DNA of 58,390 bases, taken from Chloroflexota bacterium (lineage in GTDB: Bacteria > Chloroflexota > Anaerolineae > Aggregatilineales > Phototrophicaceae). Location: positions 1-58,390 of the forward strand of contig QUBZ01000015.1 of the NCBI GenBank assembly GCA_014338005.1, given 5' to 3'. The position numbers were made by a program, and so were the translations under genes. The notes beneath the pieces were generated by a model. That model had not been told where the DNA came from. It worked only from the letters and a program-made list of their open reading frames with translations, and did not search any database. Numbering within the stretch: the stretch's first letter is position 1; each line of letters opens with the position of its first letter. Positions 25,236 through 34,696 of this stretch are shown piece by piece.

Positions 25236-27581
25236 ATGACCAGTCATCACCTGTATATGGATGCGTCTCGTCCGGCTGACGAACGTATCTCTGATTTGCT
25301 GTCCCAGATGACGCTGGACGAAAAAGTGGCGCAGATCGGCAGCTTCTGGGTATACGAAGTGCTGGACGGCCTGACCTTCTCGCCAGAGAAAGCACGCCGG
25401 TTGATGGCGCATGGCGCGGGTCAGGTGACACGTCTTGGCGGCGCCAGCAATTTAAAACCGCGCCAGGCCGCCGAACTGGCGAATGCCATTCAAAAATATC
25501 TGCTGGACACAACCCGGCTCAAAATCCCCGCCATCATTCACGAGGAATGCTGCGCGGGTTACATGGCCTACGGCGCGACGGTTTTCCCGCAGGCGATTGG
25601 GGTCGCCAGCGCGTGGGAGCCGGAGCTGGTCGAGGAAATGACCGGCGTCATCCGCCGGCAAATGCGGGCCGTGGGGGCGCATCAGGCGCTTGCCCCGGTG
25701 CTTGACATCGCCCGCGATGCCCGCTGGGGGCGCGTGGAGGAAACCTTTGGCGAAGACCCCTATCTGGTGGCCCGCCTGGGGGCGGCCTACATTAAAGGCT
25801 TGCAGGGCGAAGACCTGAAAACCGGCATCGTGGCGACGGCCAAACACTTCGTCGGCTACGGTTTATCGGAAGGCGGCATGAATTGGGCGCCGGCGCACAT
25901 CCCCCCGCGCGAACTGCGCGAGGTTTATCTGCACCCCTTCGAGACGGCAGTGAAAGCAGCCGGCCTGGCCTCGCTGATGAACGCCTACCACGAACTGGAC
26001 GGCATACCCTGCGGCGCTTCAAAAGAACTGCTGACCAACATCCTGCGCGGCGAGTGGGGTTTCGATGGAACAGTCGTCTCGGATTATTTTTCGATCAATA
26101 CACTGCAAAGCTACCACAACCTGACGCCGGACAAAGCCGAAGCCGCGCGCCTGGCGCTGGAAGCCGGCATTGACGTGGAACTGCCCAGCACCGATTGTTT
26201 CGGGGATCCGCTGCGCCAGGCCGTACAGCAGGGTTTAATCCGCGAATCCCTGGTTGACCAGGCCGTGCGCCGGGTGCTGGAGCAGAAGTTCGCGCTTGGC
26301 CTGTTTGAAAATCCGTATGTGGACGCCGGCAGCGTGGCGTTTGACACGCCGCCGCAGCGCCAGCTGGCGCGGGAAATCGCGCAGAAATCCATTGTGCTGC
26401 TGAAAAACGATGGCGGCCTGCTGCCGCTGAAAAAAGACATCGGCTCGCTGGCGGTCATCGGCCCGAATGCCGACCAGGTACGGCATCTGTTTGGCGATTA
26501 TTCGTACCCCGCGCATATCGAGACGCTTCTGGAGATGCACCATAAAAACCCGTTCGGCCAGCCGCTGCCGGATAACATCACCGAGATAAAAGATTTTATC
26601 CAGGTCGCCAGTGTTTTAACGGCCATCAAAAGCGCCGCCTCGCCCCAGACGGTGGTGCGGTATGCCCAGGGCTGCGGCGTGCGCGACAAGTCCCGCGCCG
26701 GTTTTGCCGAAGCGGTGGCGGCGGCGGCGCAGTCGGAGGTGGTGGTGTTGGTCATGGGCGATAAAGCCGGCCTGACCGACGACTGCACCTCCGGCGAAGC
26801 CCGCGACCGCGCCGAACTCGACCTACCCGGCGTGCAGGCGGAGCTGGTTAAAGCGATTTACGACACGGGCAAACCCGTCGTGCTGGTGCTGATTACCGGT
26901 CGCCCGGTGACGCTGGGCTGGATGGCGCGCGATCTTCCGGCGATTCTGGAAGCGTGGTTGCCCGGTGAAGAAGGCGCAGGCGCGATTGCCGATGTGTTGT
27001 TCGGCGACGTGAACCCCGGCGGCAGGCTGCCGATGAGCTTCCCGGTAGATGTGGGGCAGATACCGGTCTACTATGGTCACAAACCATCCGGCGGGCGCTC
27101 GCACTGGAAGGGCGATTATGTCGAAATGAGCAGCAGGCCGCTGTATCCATTCGGCTACGGCCTCAGTTATACCAGCTTCGATTATACTAACCTGCGTATC
27201 GAAAAACCTCAGGCGCGGGCCGGCGAAATGGTTATCATTCGCGCCGATGTACGCAACAGCGGCGCACACGCCGGCGATGAAGTGGTACAGTTGTACGTGC
27301 ATGTGCCGTCGGCGGCTGTCACACGCCCGGTGAAAGAGCTGAAGGGCTTCAAGCGCGTGACGCTGACGCCCGGCGAAACGCGAACCATTTGTTTTGAACT
27401 GGCCGTCAACCAGTTGGGATTTTACGACGGAGCGATGCAGTTTGTGGTGGAACCCGGCCCGGTATCGGTGATGGTCGGCGCGTCGTCGGAGGACATCCGC
27501 CTGACCGGAACGTTTGACATCATCGAAAAAGCGAACATCCAGGACGAAAAAGCCTTTTTCAGCCGGGTCAGTGTATCATAG
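25236..27581 (+). CDS. Glycoside hydrolase family 3 (beta-glucosidase/beta-xylosidase)
   Basis: 781 aa retaining exo-glycosidase. N-terminal TIM-barrel domain from LLSQMTLDEKVAQIG. KHFVGYG and the nucleophile D283 in GTVVSDYFSI are seen. The alpha/beta sandwich domain starts near AREIAQKSIVLLKNDGGLLPL and GSLAVIGPNAD. The C-terminal fibronectin-III-like domain begins at SYTSFDYTNLRIEKP and includes AGDEVVQLYVH and RPVKELKGFKRV. It lacks a signal peptide, so it cuts imported oligosaccharides in the cytoplasm. Linked to the LacI/ABC genes with a 38-bp gap. The exact sugar is unknown; the HEECCAGYM substrate loop is unusual. Confidence 0.93.
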   Translation: MTSHHLYMDASRPADERISDLLSQMTLDEKVAQIGSFWVYEVLDGLTFSPEKARRLMAHGAGQVTRLGGASNLKPRQAAELANAIQKYLLDTTRLKIPAIIHEECCAGYMAYGATVFPQAIGVASAWEPELVEEMTGVIRRQMRAVGAHQALAPVLDIARDARWGRVEETFGEDPYLVARLGAAYIKGLQGEDLKTGIVATAKHFVGYGLSEGGMNWAPAHIPPRELREVYLHPFETAVKAAGLASLMNAYHELDGIPCGASKELLTNILRGEWGFDGTVVSDYFSINTLQSYHNLTPDKAEAARLALEAGIDVELPSTDCFGDPLRQAVQQGLIRESLVDQAVRRVLEQKFALGLFENPYVDAGSVAFDTPPQRQLAREIAQKSIVLLKNDGGLLPLKKDIGSLAVIGPNADQVRHLFGDYSYPAHIETLLEMHHKNPFGQPLPDNITEIKDFIQVASVLTAIKSAASPQTVVRYAQGCGVRDKSRAGFAEAVAAAAQSEVVVLVMGDKAGLTDDCTSGEARDRAELDLPGVQAELVKAIYDTGKPVVLVLITGRPVTLGWMARDLPAILEAWLPGEEGAGAIADVLFGDVNPGGRLPMSFPVDVGQIPVYYGHKPSGGRSHWKGDYVEMSSRPLYPFGYGLSYTSFDYTNLRIEKPQARAGEMVIIRADVRNSGAHAGDEVVQLYVHVPSAAVTRPVKELKGFKRVTLTPGETRTICFELAVNQLGFYDGAMQFVVEPGPVSVMVGASSEDIRLTGTFDIIEKANIQDEKAFFSRVSVS

Positions 27582-27624
27582 AATACAGCCTGGAGCGCCA
27601 GCCGCCGCAGGCCGGTTTCATAAC

Positions 27625-28521
27625 ATGATGTCCCAACTCGACAACCTGCAACACGTCTACATCAAAACCAACGGCGTCACCCTGCATACCGCCCTGGCCG
27701 GGCCGGATGATGGTACGCCGGTGATTCTGCTGCACGGCTTCCCAGAGTTCTGGTACGGCTGGCGGCATCAAATCCCGTATCTGGCCGAACGCGGCTTCCG
27801 CGTGATTGCGCCAGACCAGCGCGGTTATAACCTGAGCGACAAGCCGGCAGGCGTAGACGCCTACCGCATCGGCGAACTGGCGCGGGATGTCGTGGGCCTG
27901 ATAGATGCGCTTGGTTACGAAGCCGTCCATCTGGTCGGCCACGACTGGGGCGCGGCGGTGGCCTGGTGGACGGCAGCCCTGTTCCCGGAACGGCTGAAAA
28001 AGCTGGTTATCCTCAACGTGCCATATCCCACCCTGATGACCAGAGCCTACCGGGAAGGTAACTTCGCCCAACTGCTCAAAAGCTGGTACATCTTCTACTT
28101 TCAAATCCCCAGGCTGCCGGAGGCGCTCGCCAGCCTGGGCGGGCATTACGGCATGGCACAGATGCTTCGCCGCAGCGGGCAGCCTGGCACGTTTGCCGAA
28201 ACGGACTTCGCCGAATACCGGAAAGCCTGGGCGCAGCCGGGCGCGATGACCGCCATGCTCAACTGGTATCGCGCAATGGCGCGGTGGGCTGCCCGCCGGC
28301 AGCGCAGCGAGGCGGTTTCCCGTCCGCCGGCGCGCATCATCCCGCCGACGCTGATGCTGTGGGGCGAACGTGACATCGCGCTGGATAAATCGCTGGCGCA
28401 GCCGAGTATTGACCTGTGCGAAAATGGGCGGCTGGTGTTTTTCCCGAACGCCACCCATTGGGTGCAGCACGACGAGGCCGATGCCGTCAACCGCCACATT
28501 GTTGAGTTCCTGGTGTCCTGA
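27625..28521 (+). CDS. Alpha/beta hydrolase, soluble epoxide hydrolase-like
   Basis: 298 aa. Oxyanion motif HGFPEFWYGWRHQ, nucleophile D107 in LVGHDWGAAV (Asp, not Ser, as in epoxide hydrolases and dehalogenases), APDQRGYNLSDKP, acid in GERDIALDKS and base His in NATHWVQHDEAD. The lid region 140-230 has candidate Tyr residues for epoxide activation. The frame is open back to 27514 inside the GH3 gene, but ATG 27625 (or 27628) is the natural start. It is 43 bp after the GH3 gene and may be read through from it. Substrate unknown. Confidence 0.88.
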   Translation: MMSQLDNLQHVYIKTNGVTLHTALAGPDDGTPVILLHGFPEFWYGWRHQIPYLAERGFRVIAPDQRGYNLSDKPAGVDAYRIGELARDVVGLIDALGYEAVHLVGHDWGAAVAWWTAALFPERLKKLVILNVPYPTLMTRAYREGNFAQLLKSWYIFYFQIPRLPEALASLGGHYGMAQMLRRSGQPGTFAETDFAEYRKAWAQPGAMTAMLNWYRAMARWAARRQRSEAVSRPPARIIPPTLMLWGERDIALDKSLAQPSIDLCENGRLVFFPNATHWVQHDEADAVNRHIVEFLVS

Positions 28522-28531
28522 GCCGGTGGCG

Positions 28532-29677
28532 CTAGGGCAGGGTCAGTCCCAACGCCCGCGCCACCGCCGCATCCACGACCGCTTCGTCGGACTCGGCGCG
28601 CGCCACCACGCCGAACGAACCGTCGAATTCCCACACCGCCCAGCCGATGCCGTGCCGCTCCAGATTCGTCCGCACATCCTCAATCCACTGGGCGCGATCG
28701 TCCGGCGGCGCATAGGGGCTGAAGACGCCGAACTCGTTGCAGATGAGGCGGACGTTATGCCGCGCGCCCCAATCCGCCGCCAGTTGGATGCGTTCGGCGA
28801 TTTTCGCCGCGTCCCAATATTCCTCACCATAAGCGCGCAGCGTTTCGCGGACGGTTTCGCTCTCGGCGCTGTCTACAAGCGCCTGCACCGCTTGCGGATC
28901 GGCGGGATACGGCACATTTCGCAGCGGCATTACACTGTCATCTGACCAGTCCGCGCCCTGATGGGTGAAGGGATGCGGCTCGTAGAAGTGAAAGTTGTAG
29001 ATGATGTTGGTGTCGTCGGTGGGGGTCAGTTCGATGAAGGTATCAACGTTCGACCAGCGCGCGCCGGTCAGGATGATCGTATGCTCCGGCGCGGACTCGC
29101 GTACTGCCGCCAGCGTGCGCGCCTGGATGGGCGGCCACAGTTCGGGGCTGTCGTAAAAAACCGGCTCGTTCATCAGTTCCAGGAACACCCATTCCGGGTC
29201 ACGGGCGCTTAAATGCGCGGCGAACGAACGCCAGAACTGCACGAAAGTGTCCACGAAAGCCGGGTCTTCCAGGCTGGCGGAATAGTTGCTGTTGTTGGAA
29301 TCTTCGAGCGACGTGCTGTGCAGGTCAACCATGACGGCCAGCCCGTGCGCCAGCAGGCGATCAAGGCCGCTGTCAAACAGCGCGAGTCGCTGGCGATTGA
29401 GCAGGTCGGGCCGGCTTTCGTCCAGCAGGAAGCCCATATCTACCGGCACGCGGGCATAGGTAAACCCCATAGCGCGGATGAGTGTAAAGTCGGCGTCGCT
29501 GTAACGCGCCTCGATTTCTTCCGGCGTTTCCGGCGCGTACCAGAACCAGAACGGCAGATTCGTGCCGCGCGCCAGCCGAGCGAAACGCGCGTCGCTGACG
29601 CCGCTTTCCTGCGCGGATACGCCAACAGCAGCCAGCCCGCCCAACGCCAGCGTGATAACGGCCAATCGAAAGAACAT
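28532..29677 (-). CDS. Secreted glycoside hydrolase family 5 (endoglucanase-like)
   Basis: 381 aa. Signal peptide 1-22 (MFFRLAVITL to GVSA). Clan-A TIM barrel with acid/base E171 in FLELMNEPV and nucleophile E315 in LICNEFGVF. Aromatic and His residues line the cleft (YNFHFYEPHPFTHQG). Likely cuts beta-1,4-glucan or mannan outside the cell and so could feed the importer next door. ATG 29677 has GAGGAG seven bases upstream; an earlier ATG at 29698 has none and would spoil the signal peptide. Its end is only 10 bp from the convergent hydrolase gene, with no terminator between. Confidence 0.9.
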   Translation of the reverse strand: MFFRLAVITLALGGLAAVGVSAQESGVSDARFARLARGTNLPFWFWYAPETPEEIEARYSDADFTLIRAMGFTYARVPVDMGFLLDESRPDLLNRQRLALFDSGLDRLLAHGLAVMVDLHSTSLEDSNNSNYSASLEDPAFVDTFVQFWRSFAAHLSARDPEWVFLELMNEPVFYDSPELWPPIQARTLAAVRESAPEHTIILTGARWSNVDTFIELTPTDDTNIIYNFHFYEPHPFTHQGADWSDDSVMPLRNVPYPADPQAVQALVDSAESETVRETLRAYGEEYWDAAKIAERIQLAADWGARHNVRLICNEFGVFSPYAPPDDRAQWIEDVRTNLERHGIGWAVWEFDGSFGVVARAESDEAVVDAAVARALGLTLP

Positions 29678-29763
29678 AAAGCCACTCCTCAGGGTCAAAA
29701 ACGGCCATTGTCTATTCTACTCCTGTTCGCTGTGACCGCGCGCCGGTCTGGATGAATCAAATA

Positions 29764-29789
29764 GGGCGCTGCCCGTTGTGACAGCGCCC
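29764..29789. other. Hairpin between the GH5 gene and the small secreted protein gene
   Basis: GGGCGCTG (29764-29771) and CAGCGCCC (29782-29789) with a 10-base loop. It lies after the stop of the 29818 gene on the minus strand. No T-run, so it is a weak terminator candidate. Confidence 0.45.
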
Positions 29790-29817
29790 GCGATTGCGGC
29801 GCAGCGTGCGGCTGGCT

Positions 29818-30300
29818 TTATTTCCGCCCCGCCGCCCAGGTGAGAACGAGGGCATCTTCGGTGATTTCAATCGAGGTCACGCGGCCATCGGGTACCTGCT
29901 GGCGGATGAAGTAGCGCCAGGAGGAAGTGATCGCGGCGTTGATCTGCGCCAGCAGTTCATCGGAAACCGGCTCGCCGTTAACGGCAGCGACCGTCACCGC
30001 CCAGTAAATGCGGCCTTTGGTGATGCTCGGCACCAGCGTGACGGCGACCGCTGGCGGGTCTTTGCCGCGCAGCGTGATCGTCGCGCTGATGACGGTCTGC
30101 CCCGGCTGGAAGTCCACCACCACGTTTTCGACGCTGCGATAACGGGGATTGGTCACGCGGTACAACTGGTTGGCTTCTTCTTCGGTGAGCGTTGCCGTTC
30201 CGGCGGATGTGGCGGGAGTTTGGGCGAAGGCCGGGACAGCCGCCAGCACCAGCACGGCCAGCAGGACGACGGCGATCAGGGTTTTGCGGAAGGTCTTCAT
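29818..30300 (-). CDS. Small secreted protein of unknown function
   Basis: 160 aa with a clear signal peptide (MKTFRKTLIAVVLLAVLVLAAVPAFA) and mature start near QTPATS. The mature part is about 130 residues, mixed alpha/beta, with no cysteines and no domain I recognise: VENVVVDFQPGQTVISATITLRG, GRIYWAVTVAAVNGEPVSDELLAQINAAI, and EITEDALVLTWAAGRK at the end. The alternation fits a small ligand-binding or beta-sheet fold, but that is a guess. The frame is open to 30717, but the part before ATG 30300 overlaps an intergenic palindrome. GAGAGG lies 12 bases before the ATG. Confidence 0.75.
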   Translation of the reverse strand: MKTFRKTLIAVVLLAVLVLAAVPAFAQTPATSAGTATLTEEEANQLYRVTNPRYRSVENVVVDFQPGQTVISATITLRGKDPPAVAVTLVPSITKGRIYWAVTVAAVNGEPVSDELLAQINAAITSSWRYFIRQQVPDGRVTSIEITEDALVLTWAAGRK

Positions 30301-30532
30301 GGTTCTGGTTTTCCTCTCTTGTTGGACGTTGATTGCATCGTAGAGGATAAATGTTGCCAGAGTGTGCGAAGGTGTTGCCGATATGTAAAAAGCCTGAAAC
30401 TCGCTTTGCCCCTCTGCCTCTTGACGTGGGAGAGTTACCTCAGCCCGCTGCAGAGCGAAACCGGCCCGATCACCGAGATTCAGTTCCCGGTCGAAAAGGC
30501 GTAAGCGCCGGCGAACGCGAGCAGAACCATCC

Positions 30533-30565
30533 GGCAGGGGCGACACGGTTTGCGCCGCCCCTGCC
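30533..30565. repeat. Dispersed palindrome, GGCAGGGGCG type
   Basis: Perfect 10-bp arms GGCAGGGGCG (30533-30542) and CGCCCCTGCC (30556-30565). Same core AGGGGCG as the copies in the nuo operon. It follows the peroxidase-fusion gene on the minus strand. The remaining gap 30301-30532 holds no gene I can support. Confidence 0.75.
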
Positions 30566-30572
30566 GAAAATC

Positions 30573-32846
30573 TCACAGCAGAGCTTGTATCAACACGTCG
30601 TAGAGCCGCCACAACGCGCGTTTGGCCGGGTCCGGCCAGTTCCGTCCCGGCAGCAGCGGCGGGAACATACTCGCGCCCGGCTGGTCGAAAGCGTTGTTCC
30701 AGCCCTCGCCCGTCCACATGATGTCCGCGCCGGGCAGTCCCAGTTCCTTCACCAAGCCCTGCGCGTCATAACCGTTGTTCTCGAAGGTATTATCGTGAAT
30801 CCAGTTGTTCTCCGGCAGCGGGCCCAGATCAAACACCGTGTCGCGCTCGTACAGGATATACAGGCTGGTGAGTGCCAAGCCGAAGGTCTGGTTGCCGCGA
30901 ATGATATTGTTGAAAACTTCGGTGTTGTCCGCCGCCATAATCATGATGCCCGTCCCCGGCGGCACTTTGCTGACCACCGCGTTTTCCGCACCGAAGTTCG
31001 GGTGGTTGTTGTTTTCGATGAGGTTATCGTAAACGCGCGTATTGTAGCCGACCTTCGACGGGTTGTTTGGCAGCAAAAAGACCAGAATGCCGCCGGTATT
31101 GTCATAAACGTGGTTGTTGTACACCTCGGCGTTGGTGCTGTTTTCGATCTCGATGCCGGTCACGTTTTTGAAGGCGATATTATCCCGCACGATGATCGGC
31201 CCCCGGCTCTGGCCGACGTAAATACCGGCGTCGGCGATGCCGCTGACGATACATTTTTCGACCAGCACGTCGGTGGTTTCGACCGGGTAAATGCCGTAGA
31301 TGCCGGCGTCCTGGATGATGAGGTCGCGGTAAACCAGCCGCTGCGCGCCGGTGGTCAGCACACCGTTGCCGATATAATCCCGAATGCCGAACCCCTCCAG
31401 CGTGAAGTTGTTGCCGGTGGTGTTAAAGCCATCGCTTAACACTTTCCGGCCATCCAGCCAGGGACGATCATCGCCCCGAACGATGCCCTTAATCGTCAGG
31501 TTCGGCGTGTCCACGTACACGGTTTCGTGGTACACGCCCGGCTCGACCAGAATCGTATCCCCCGGCAGCGCCCGGTCAACACCGGCCTGAATCGACTCGC
31601 CCGCTTTGACGGTAATCGTCTGCGGCGGGCGCGGTTGGCCGGGGTCGTAAGGCGGCGCTGTGGACAGCTCGACCAGATCGCGGGCCGGGTTATCCAGGCG
31701 TTTGACCAACGGCAGGCCGGACGGCACGGAGGCCGGGATGTCTATCAGGTCGGCGGGTTCATCGGTCAGCGCGAACAGAAAAGCGACCAAATCGGCCTTC
31801 TGCTGATCGGTGAGGCTGAAGCCGCGTATAAATTCGTCCGGCTGCATTTCCACGCCAAAGGCCGGGCCGCCGCCTTTTTCGTAAAATTCGATGACATCCT
31901 CCAGACTGTCAAAAACGCCGTTGTGCATGTATGGCGCGGACAGCGCGACATTCCGCAGGCCAGGGGTGCGGAAGGCGCGGGCTGCATCCGCCGCATTGAT
32001 GATCTCGACCTGCCCCAGATCGGGATTATCCGGGTCGGCATCCGGCACACCCAGAGCGGCAAACTGGTTATGGGTGAAGGTCGGCCAGGCGTGGCACTCA
32101 AAACAGCGGGTCTGCGCGCTGCGGAAGATGTCGAAGCCGCGCCGCTGCGCCGGCGTCAGCGCGTTGAAGTCTCCGGCAGCGAAGCGGTCAAACGGCGAAT
32201 TCTGGCTGAGCAGGGTGCGCTCAAAAGCGGCGATGGCGGCGGTCACGTTCGCCAGCGTCAGGCCGTCCGGGAAGGCCGCCTCGAACAGCCGGACATATTC
32301 CGGGATGCCGCCAAGCTGCGCCAGCATCTCATCCACATCCGCGCCCATCTCATTTTCCGCCGTCAGCGGCACAAGCATCTGCTCCTCCAAAGACTTCGCC
32401 CGCCCGTCCCAGAACAGGCTGGTCGCGTAGGCCACATTCCACAGCGAAGGGGCGTTGCGGCGCAGCGCCTCGCCGTGCGCGCCTTCCGCCACCGCCCGCC
32501 CATCGCCGAAGCCCAGGTCAGGATGGTGGCAGGTGGCGCAGGAGCGGTCGTCGTCAGCCGACAGCACCGGGTCGTAAAACAGCAGCCGGCCCAAAGCGGC
32601 CTGCTGCGGGTCTACCGGCGGCAGTTCCGGCCAGGCGGCCTGGAGGCCGGTGGTGGCTTGCTCGCCCTGGCGGGCCCCGCCGCCCTGCTCCGCCAGGGGG
32701 ATAAGTTTATCCTCCGGCGCGGGGATGTAGGCAAAAGCGGCGGTCAGGCCGCATAAAAACAGAACCGGGAGGCCGAGCAGCCAGCGCCACCACCGGCGGC
32801 GCGGGGTCGAAGCAGTCGGCATCGTGGGAACAGAAAGATCGGCCAT
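30573..32846 (-). CDS. MauG/cytochrome c peroxidase fused to a parallel beta-helix (NosD-like) domain
   Basis: 757 aa exported protein. A basic patch and one membrane segment ([20 protein letters not shown]) anchor or export it. Residues about 80-370 form a dihaem peroxidase of the CcpA/MauG family: CATCH at 103-107, CFECH at 248-252, and [41 protein letters not shown] and [20 protein letters not shown]. After a Pro-rich linker (DPGQPRPPQ) residues about 420-700 are a right-handed beta-helix with repeated N-x-I turns ([33 protein letters not shown]), as in NosD/CASH proteins. ATG 32846 has AAAGGG upstream. It is the last gene of the redox operon. The fusion suggests peroxide- or radical-driven modification of something held on the helix, which is speculation. 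Confidence 0.88.
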   Translation of the reverse strand: MADLSVPTMPTASTPRRRWWRWLLGLPVLFLCGLTAAFAYIPAPEDKLIPLAEQGGGARQGEQATTGLQAAWPELPPVDPQQAALGRLLFYDPVLSADDDRSCATCHHPDLGFGDGRAVAEGAHGEALRRNAPSLWNVAYATSLFWDGRAKSLEEQMLVPLTAENEMGADVDEMLAQLGGIPEYVRLFEAAFPDGLTLANVTAAIAAFERTLLSQNSPFDRFAAGDFNALTPAQRRGFDIFRSAQTRCFECHAWPTFTHNQFAALGVPDADPDNPDLGQVEIINAADAARAFRTPGLRNVALSAPYMHNGVFDSLEDVIEFYEKGGGPAFGVEMQPDEFIRGFSLTDQQKADLVAFLFALTDEPADLIDIPASVPSGLPLVKRLDNPARDLVELSTAPPYDPGQPRPPQTITVKAGESIQAGVDRALPGDTILVEPGVYHETVYVDTPNLTIKGIVRGDDRPWLDGRKVLSDGFNTTGNNFTLEGFGIRDYIGNGVLTTGAQRLVYRDLIIQDAGIYGIYPVETTDVLVEKCIVSGIADAGIYVGQSRGPIIVRDNIAFKNVTGIEIENSTNAEVYNNHVYDNTGGILVFLLPNNPSKVGYNTRVYDNLIENNNHPNFGAENAVVSKVPPGTGIMIMAADNTEVFNNIIRGNQTFGLALTSLYILYERDTVFDLGPLPENNWIHDNTFENNGYDAQGLVKELGLPGADIMWTGEGWNNAFDQPGASMFPPLLPGRNWPDPAKRALWRLYDVLIQALL

Positions 32847-32941
32847 CGTCAGCACCCTTTAAAACACGTTAGCGCATACCACCAAATCGGTTCAATGGGA
32901 GGCGGGAATGCGCGCCCCCGACGTTTATCGTCAGAGCCGGA

Positions 32942-33379
32942 TTAACCTTCGATGTGCGCTTTCATGTTCGCCAGGCTTTTTTCCAGGTTTTCGGCGTTCA
33001 TGCGCTCCAGCACCAGCTTATCCAGGATTTTGCCCAGGCCGCCGCCAGGAACGTCGTAGTCGAAGCGCCCGGTCACGCGCGTGCCGCCGCCTTCCGGCGT
33101 CAGGGTGTAACGCACCATGCCGGTCATCATGCCGTCCATTTTATAGGCCAGTGACCGGCCAAAGTCGTATTCGGTCGAGGTGAAAGTGATGTTAAAGTGC
33201 GTGCCGACGGCCTTGTAAACGATTTTGGCCGTCGCACCGGGCTGTTGGGGAAACCCGACATCCGGCGTCACCTGTTCCACGCCCGGATACCATTCCGGCC
33301 AGCGGGTAGCGTCCGAAGTGAATGCATCAATGGTGTCCGGGGTTGCGTTGATGAGAATGCTGCGCTCTAAAACGGTCAT
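32942..33379 (-). CDS. SRPBCC (polyketide cyclase/START-like) family protein
   Basis: 145 aa. Begins TVLERSILINATPDTIDAFTSDATRWPEWYPGVEQV, the standard SRPBCC opening. It ends in the long C-terminal helix LERMNAENLEKSLANMKAHIEG, with YTLTPEGGGTRVTGRFDYDVP between. The fold makes a hydrophobic pocket for lipid, quinone or haem-like ligands. No catalytic residues can be assigned. It sits between the NorB-like gene (31 bp) and the peroxidase fusion (95 bp), all on one strand, so it is probably part of the same unit. Confidence 0.83.
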   Translation of the reverse strand: MTVLERSILINATPDTIDAFTSDATRWPEWYPGVEQVTPDVGFPQQPGATAKIVYKAVGTHFNITFTSTEYDFGRSLAYKMDGMMTGMVRYTLTPEGGGTRVTGRFDYDVPGGGLGKILDKLVLERMNAENLEKSLANMKAHIEG

Positions 33380-33410
33380 GGTTCTGCTCCCTTATATTCA
33401 TGTTTATCGC

Positions 33411-34688
33411 TTATGATGAACGAATTTCCGGCCTCCGCAGCCAGAAGGTCAGCGCATAGATGGCCGCGCCCAGCGCCACCAGCAGCAGGCCGACAACCCA
33501 CAGCGCGTACAGGGGTTCGACAAGTGCCTGCACATCCAGATAACCCAGCCCCAGGCGGCGCTCGGTCAGGGCTTGCGCCACGCCTGCCGCGCCCAGCGCC
33601 AGCGCCCCACCGATCAGCCCAAAGGACACCAGCCAGAAAGGCGTGAGTCCGGTCACGTGCCGGTTCTGGCCGCGCAGTTCGGCAGCCGCCTGGTTGGCCG
33701 CGCCCAATGACATCGCAGCGGGAGCCAGGGCGGTCAGCGTGATTTGCAGGTCGGCCAGGCGCGTGCCAAGCGTCCAGACGCCGACGCTGGGCGCGGCTTG
33801 CAGCGCGCCCAACAGCCCCATCCCCAGCAGAAACAGCACCAGCGCCAGCGCGAACCAGTGCGCCGAGAGCGTGCGGCTGTGGCTGCGGTCGGCAAGCGCC
33901 CGGTAGGCGTGGGCGGCGAAAATCGCGTACAGGACGGGGACGGCAAAGGCGGCGATATTCCCTAACACCGGCGCGGTTTCGCCCAGCGCGGACAGCGGCG
34001 TTAAGCTGACCAGCGCGCCCGCCAGCGTCACCATCCCGGCCACCGAATAAACGCCGGTGTCGGCCCATTCCTCGGTGACATTACTGAAGCGCCGCATCAG
34101 CCAAAAACCCACCGCCGCCGCCATCAGGGGATGGGCGATATTTAGCGTCAAGCCGGTAGAAAGCACCCGCAGCCCCCGATCCTGGAGGTAATCGCCCGGC
34201 GGCAGCAGGCCGATAATCGTCCCGACCACGCTTAAACCCAGGCCGACCATCCAGACCTGCACAACCGGCGTCCGGGGCGCGCGGCTGCCGACGGCGGCCA
34301 GCACCAGCGCGAGGGTGACGATCTGGAGCGCGTCCAGTACGGGCGGCAGTTCCAGCAGGTGGCGGCCTTCCAGCAGCCCCAGCAGCCCGGCGGCCACCGC
34401 CAGTATTAAAAGCGCCGTCCACAACCGGAACGCATAACCCAACAGCGTCTCGTTGACCGCGCGATTTCCCTCACCGGCTGCGTACAGCCCGCCGCCCAGC
34501 AGTCCGGTCAGCCCGGCCAGCAGCAGCAGGACGTTCGTCAGGCCGCCGATCTGGTGATACGGCAGCGCCAGCGGGTCTGCCGGCGATAAAAACTTGACCG
34601 CGCCCAGCAGCGCCGCCGCCGCGTATAACATCACCAGCAGCACGGTTTGAGCGAAAAAAGCGTAAGCGATTTTCTGTGTCGGTCTCAT
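33411..34688 (-). CDS. NorB-like 12-helix membrane protein without haem-ligand histidines
   Basis: 425 aa, about 12 hydrophobic segments over the whole length, the size and layout of NorB/haem-copper oxidase subunit I. It follows a NorC-like cytochrome by 8 bp, the norC-norB order. Aligning by eye with NorB, the TM2 motif HTN becomes LTN (QIGGLTNVLLLLAGL), the GHH pair is missing from the loop around PLSALGETAPVL, and the THGTQ...HGH stretch becomes TLGTRLADLQITLTAL. Only five or six histidines remain, mostly at helix ends (YHQIGG, NIAHPLMAAAVGFW, FAAHAYRAL). If the alignment holds, it cannot bind haem b and haem b3/Fe-B in the usual way, so it is unlikely to be a reductase. A quinone- or cytochrome-docking role is possible. 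Confidence 0.7.
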   Translation of the reverse strand: MRPTQKIAYAFFAQTVLLVMLYAAAALLGAVKFLSPADPLALPYHQIGGLTNVLLLLAGLTGLLGGGLYAAGEGNRAVNETLLGYAFRLWTALLILAVAAGLLGLLEGRHLLELPPVLDALQIVTLALVLAAVGSRAPRTPVVQVWMVGLGLSVVGTIIGLLPPGDYLQDRGLRVLSTGLTLNIAHPLMAAAVGFWLMRRFSNVTEEWADTGVYSVAGMVTLAGALVSLTPLSALGETAPVLGNIAAFAVPVLYAIFAAHAYRALADRSHSRTLSAHWFALALVLFLLGMGLLGALQAAPSVGVWTLGTRLADLQITLTALAPAAMSLGAANQAAAELRGQNRHVTGLTPFWLVSFGLIGGALALGAAGVAQALTERRLGLGYLDVQALVEPLYALWVVGLLLVALGAAIYALTFWLRRPEIRSS

Positions 34689-34696
34689 GCTGCCCC

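Noticed and set aside
26823..27302. Long minus-strand frames within the GH3, uvrA and lon genes
   Set aside because: They are shadows created by high GC at third positions; the plus-strand frames hold complete conserved domains.
33376..34068. Gly/Arg-rich open frame antisense-shifted in the NorB-like gene
   Set aside because: It overlaps a clear membrane-protein frame, and its composition is that of a shifted GC-rich gene.
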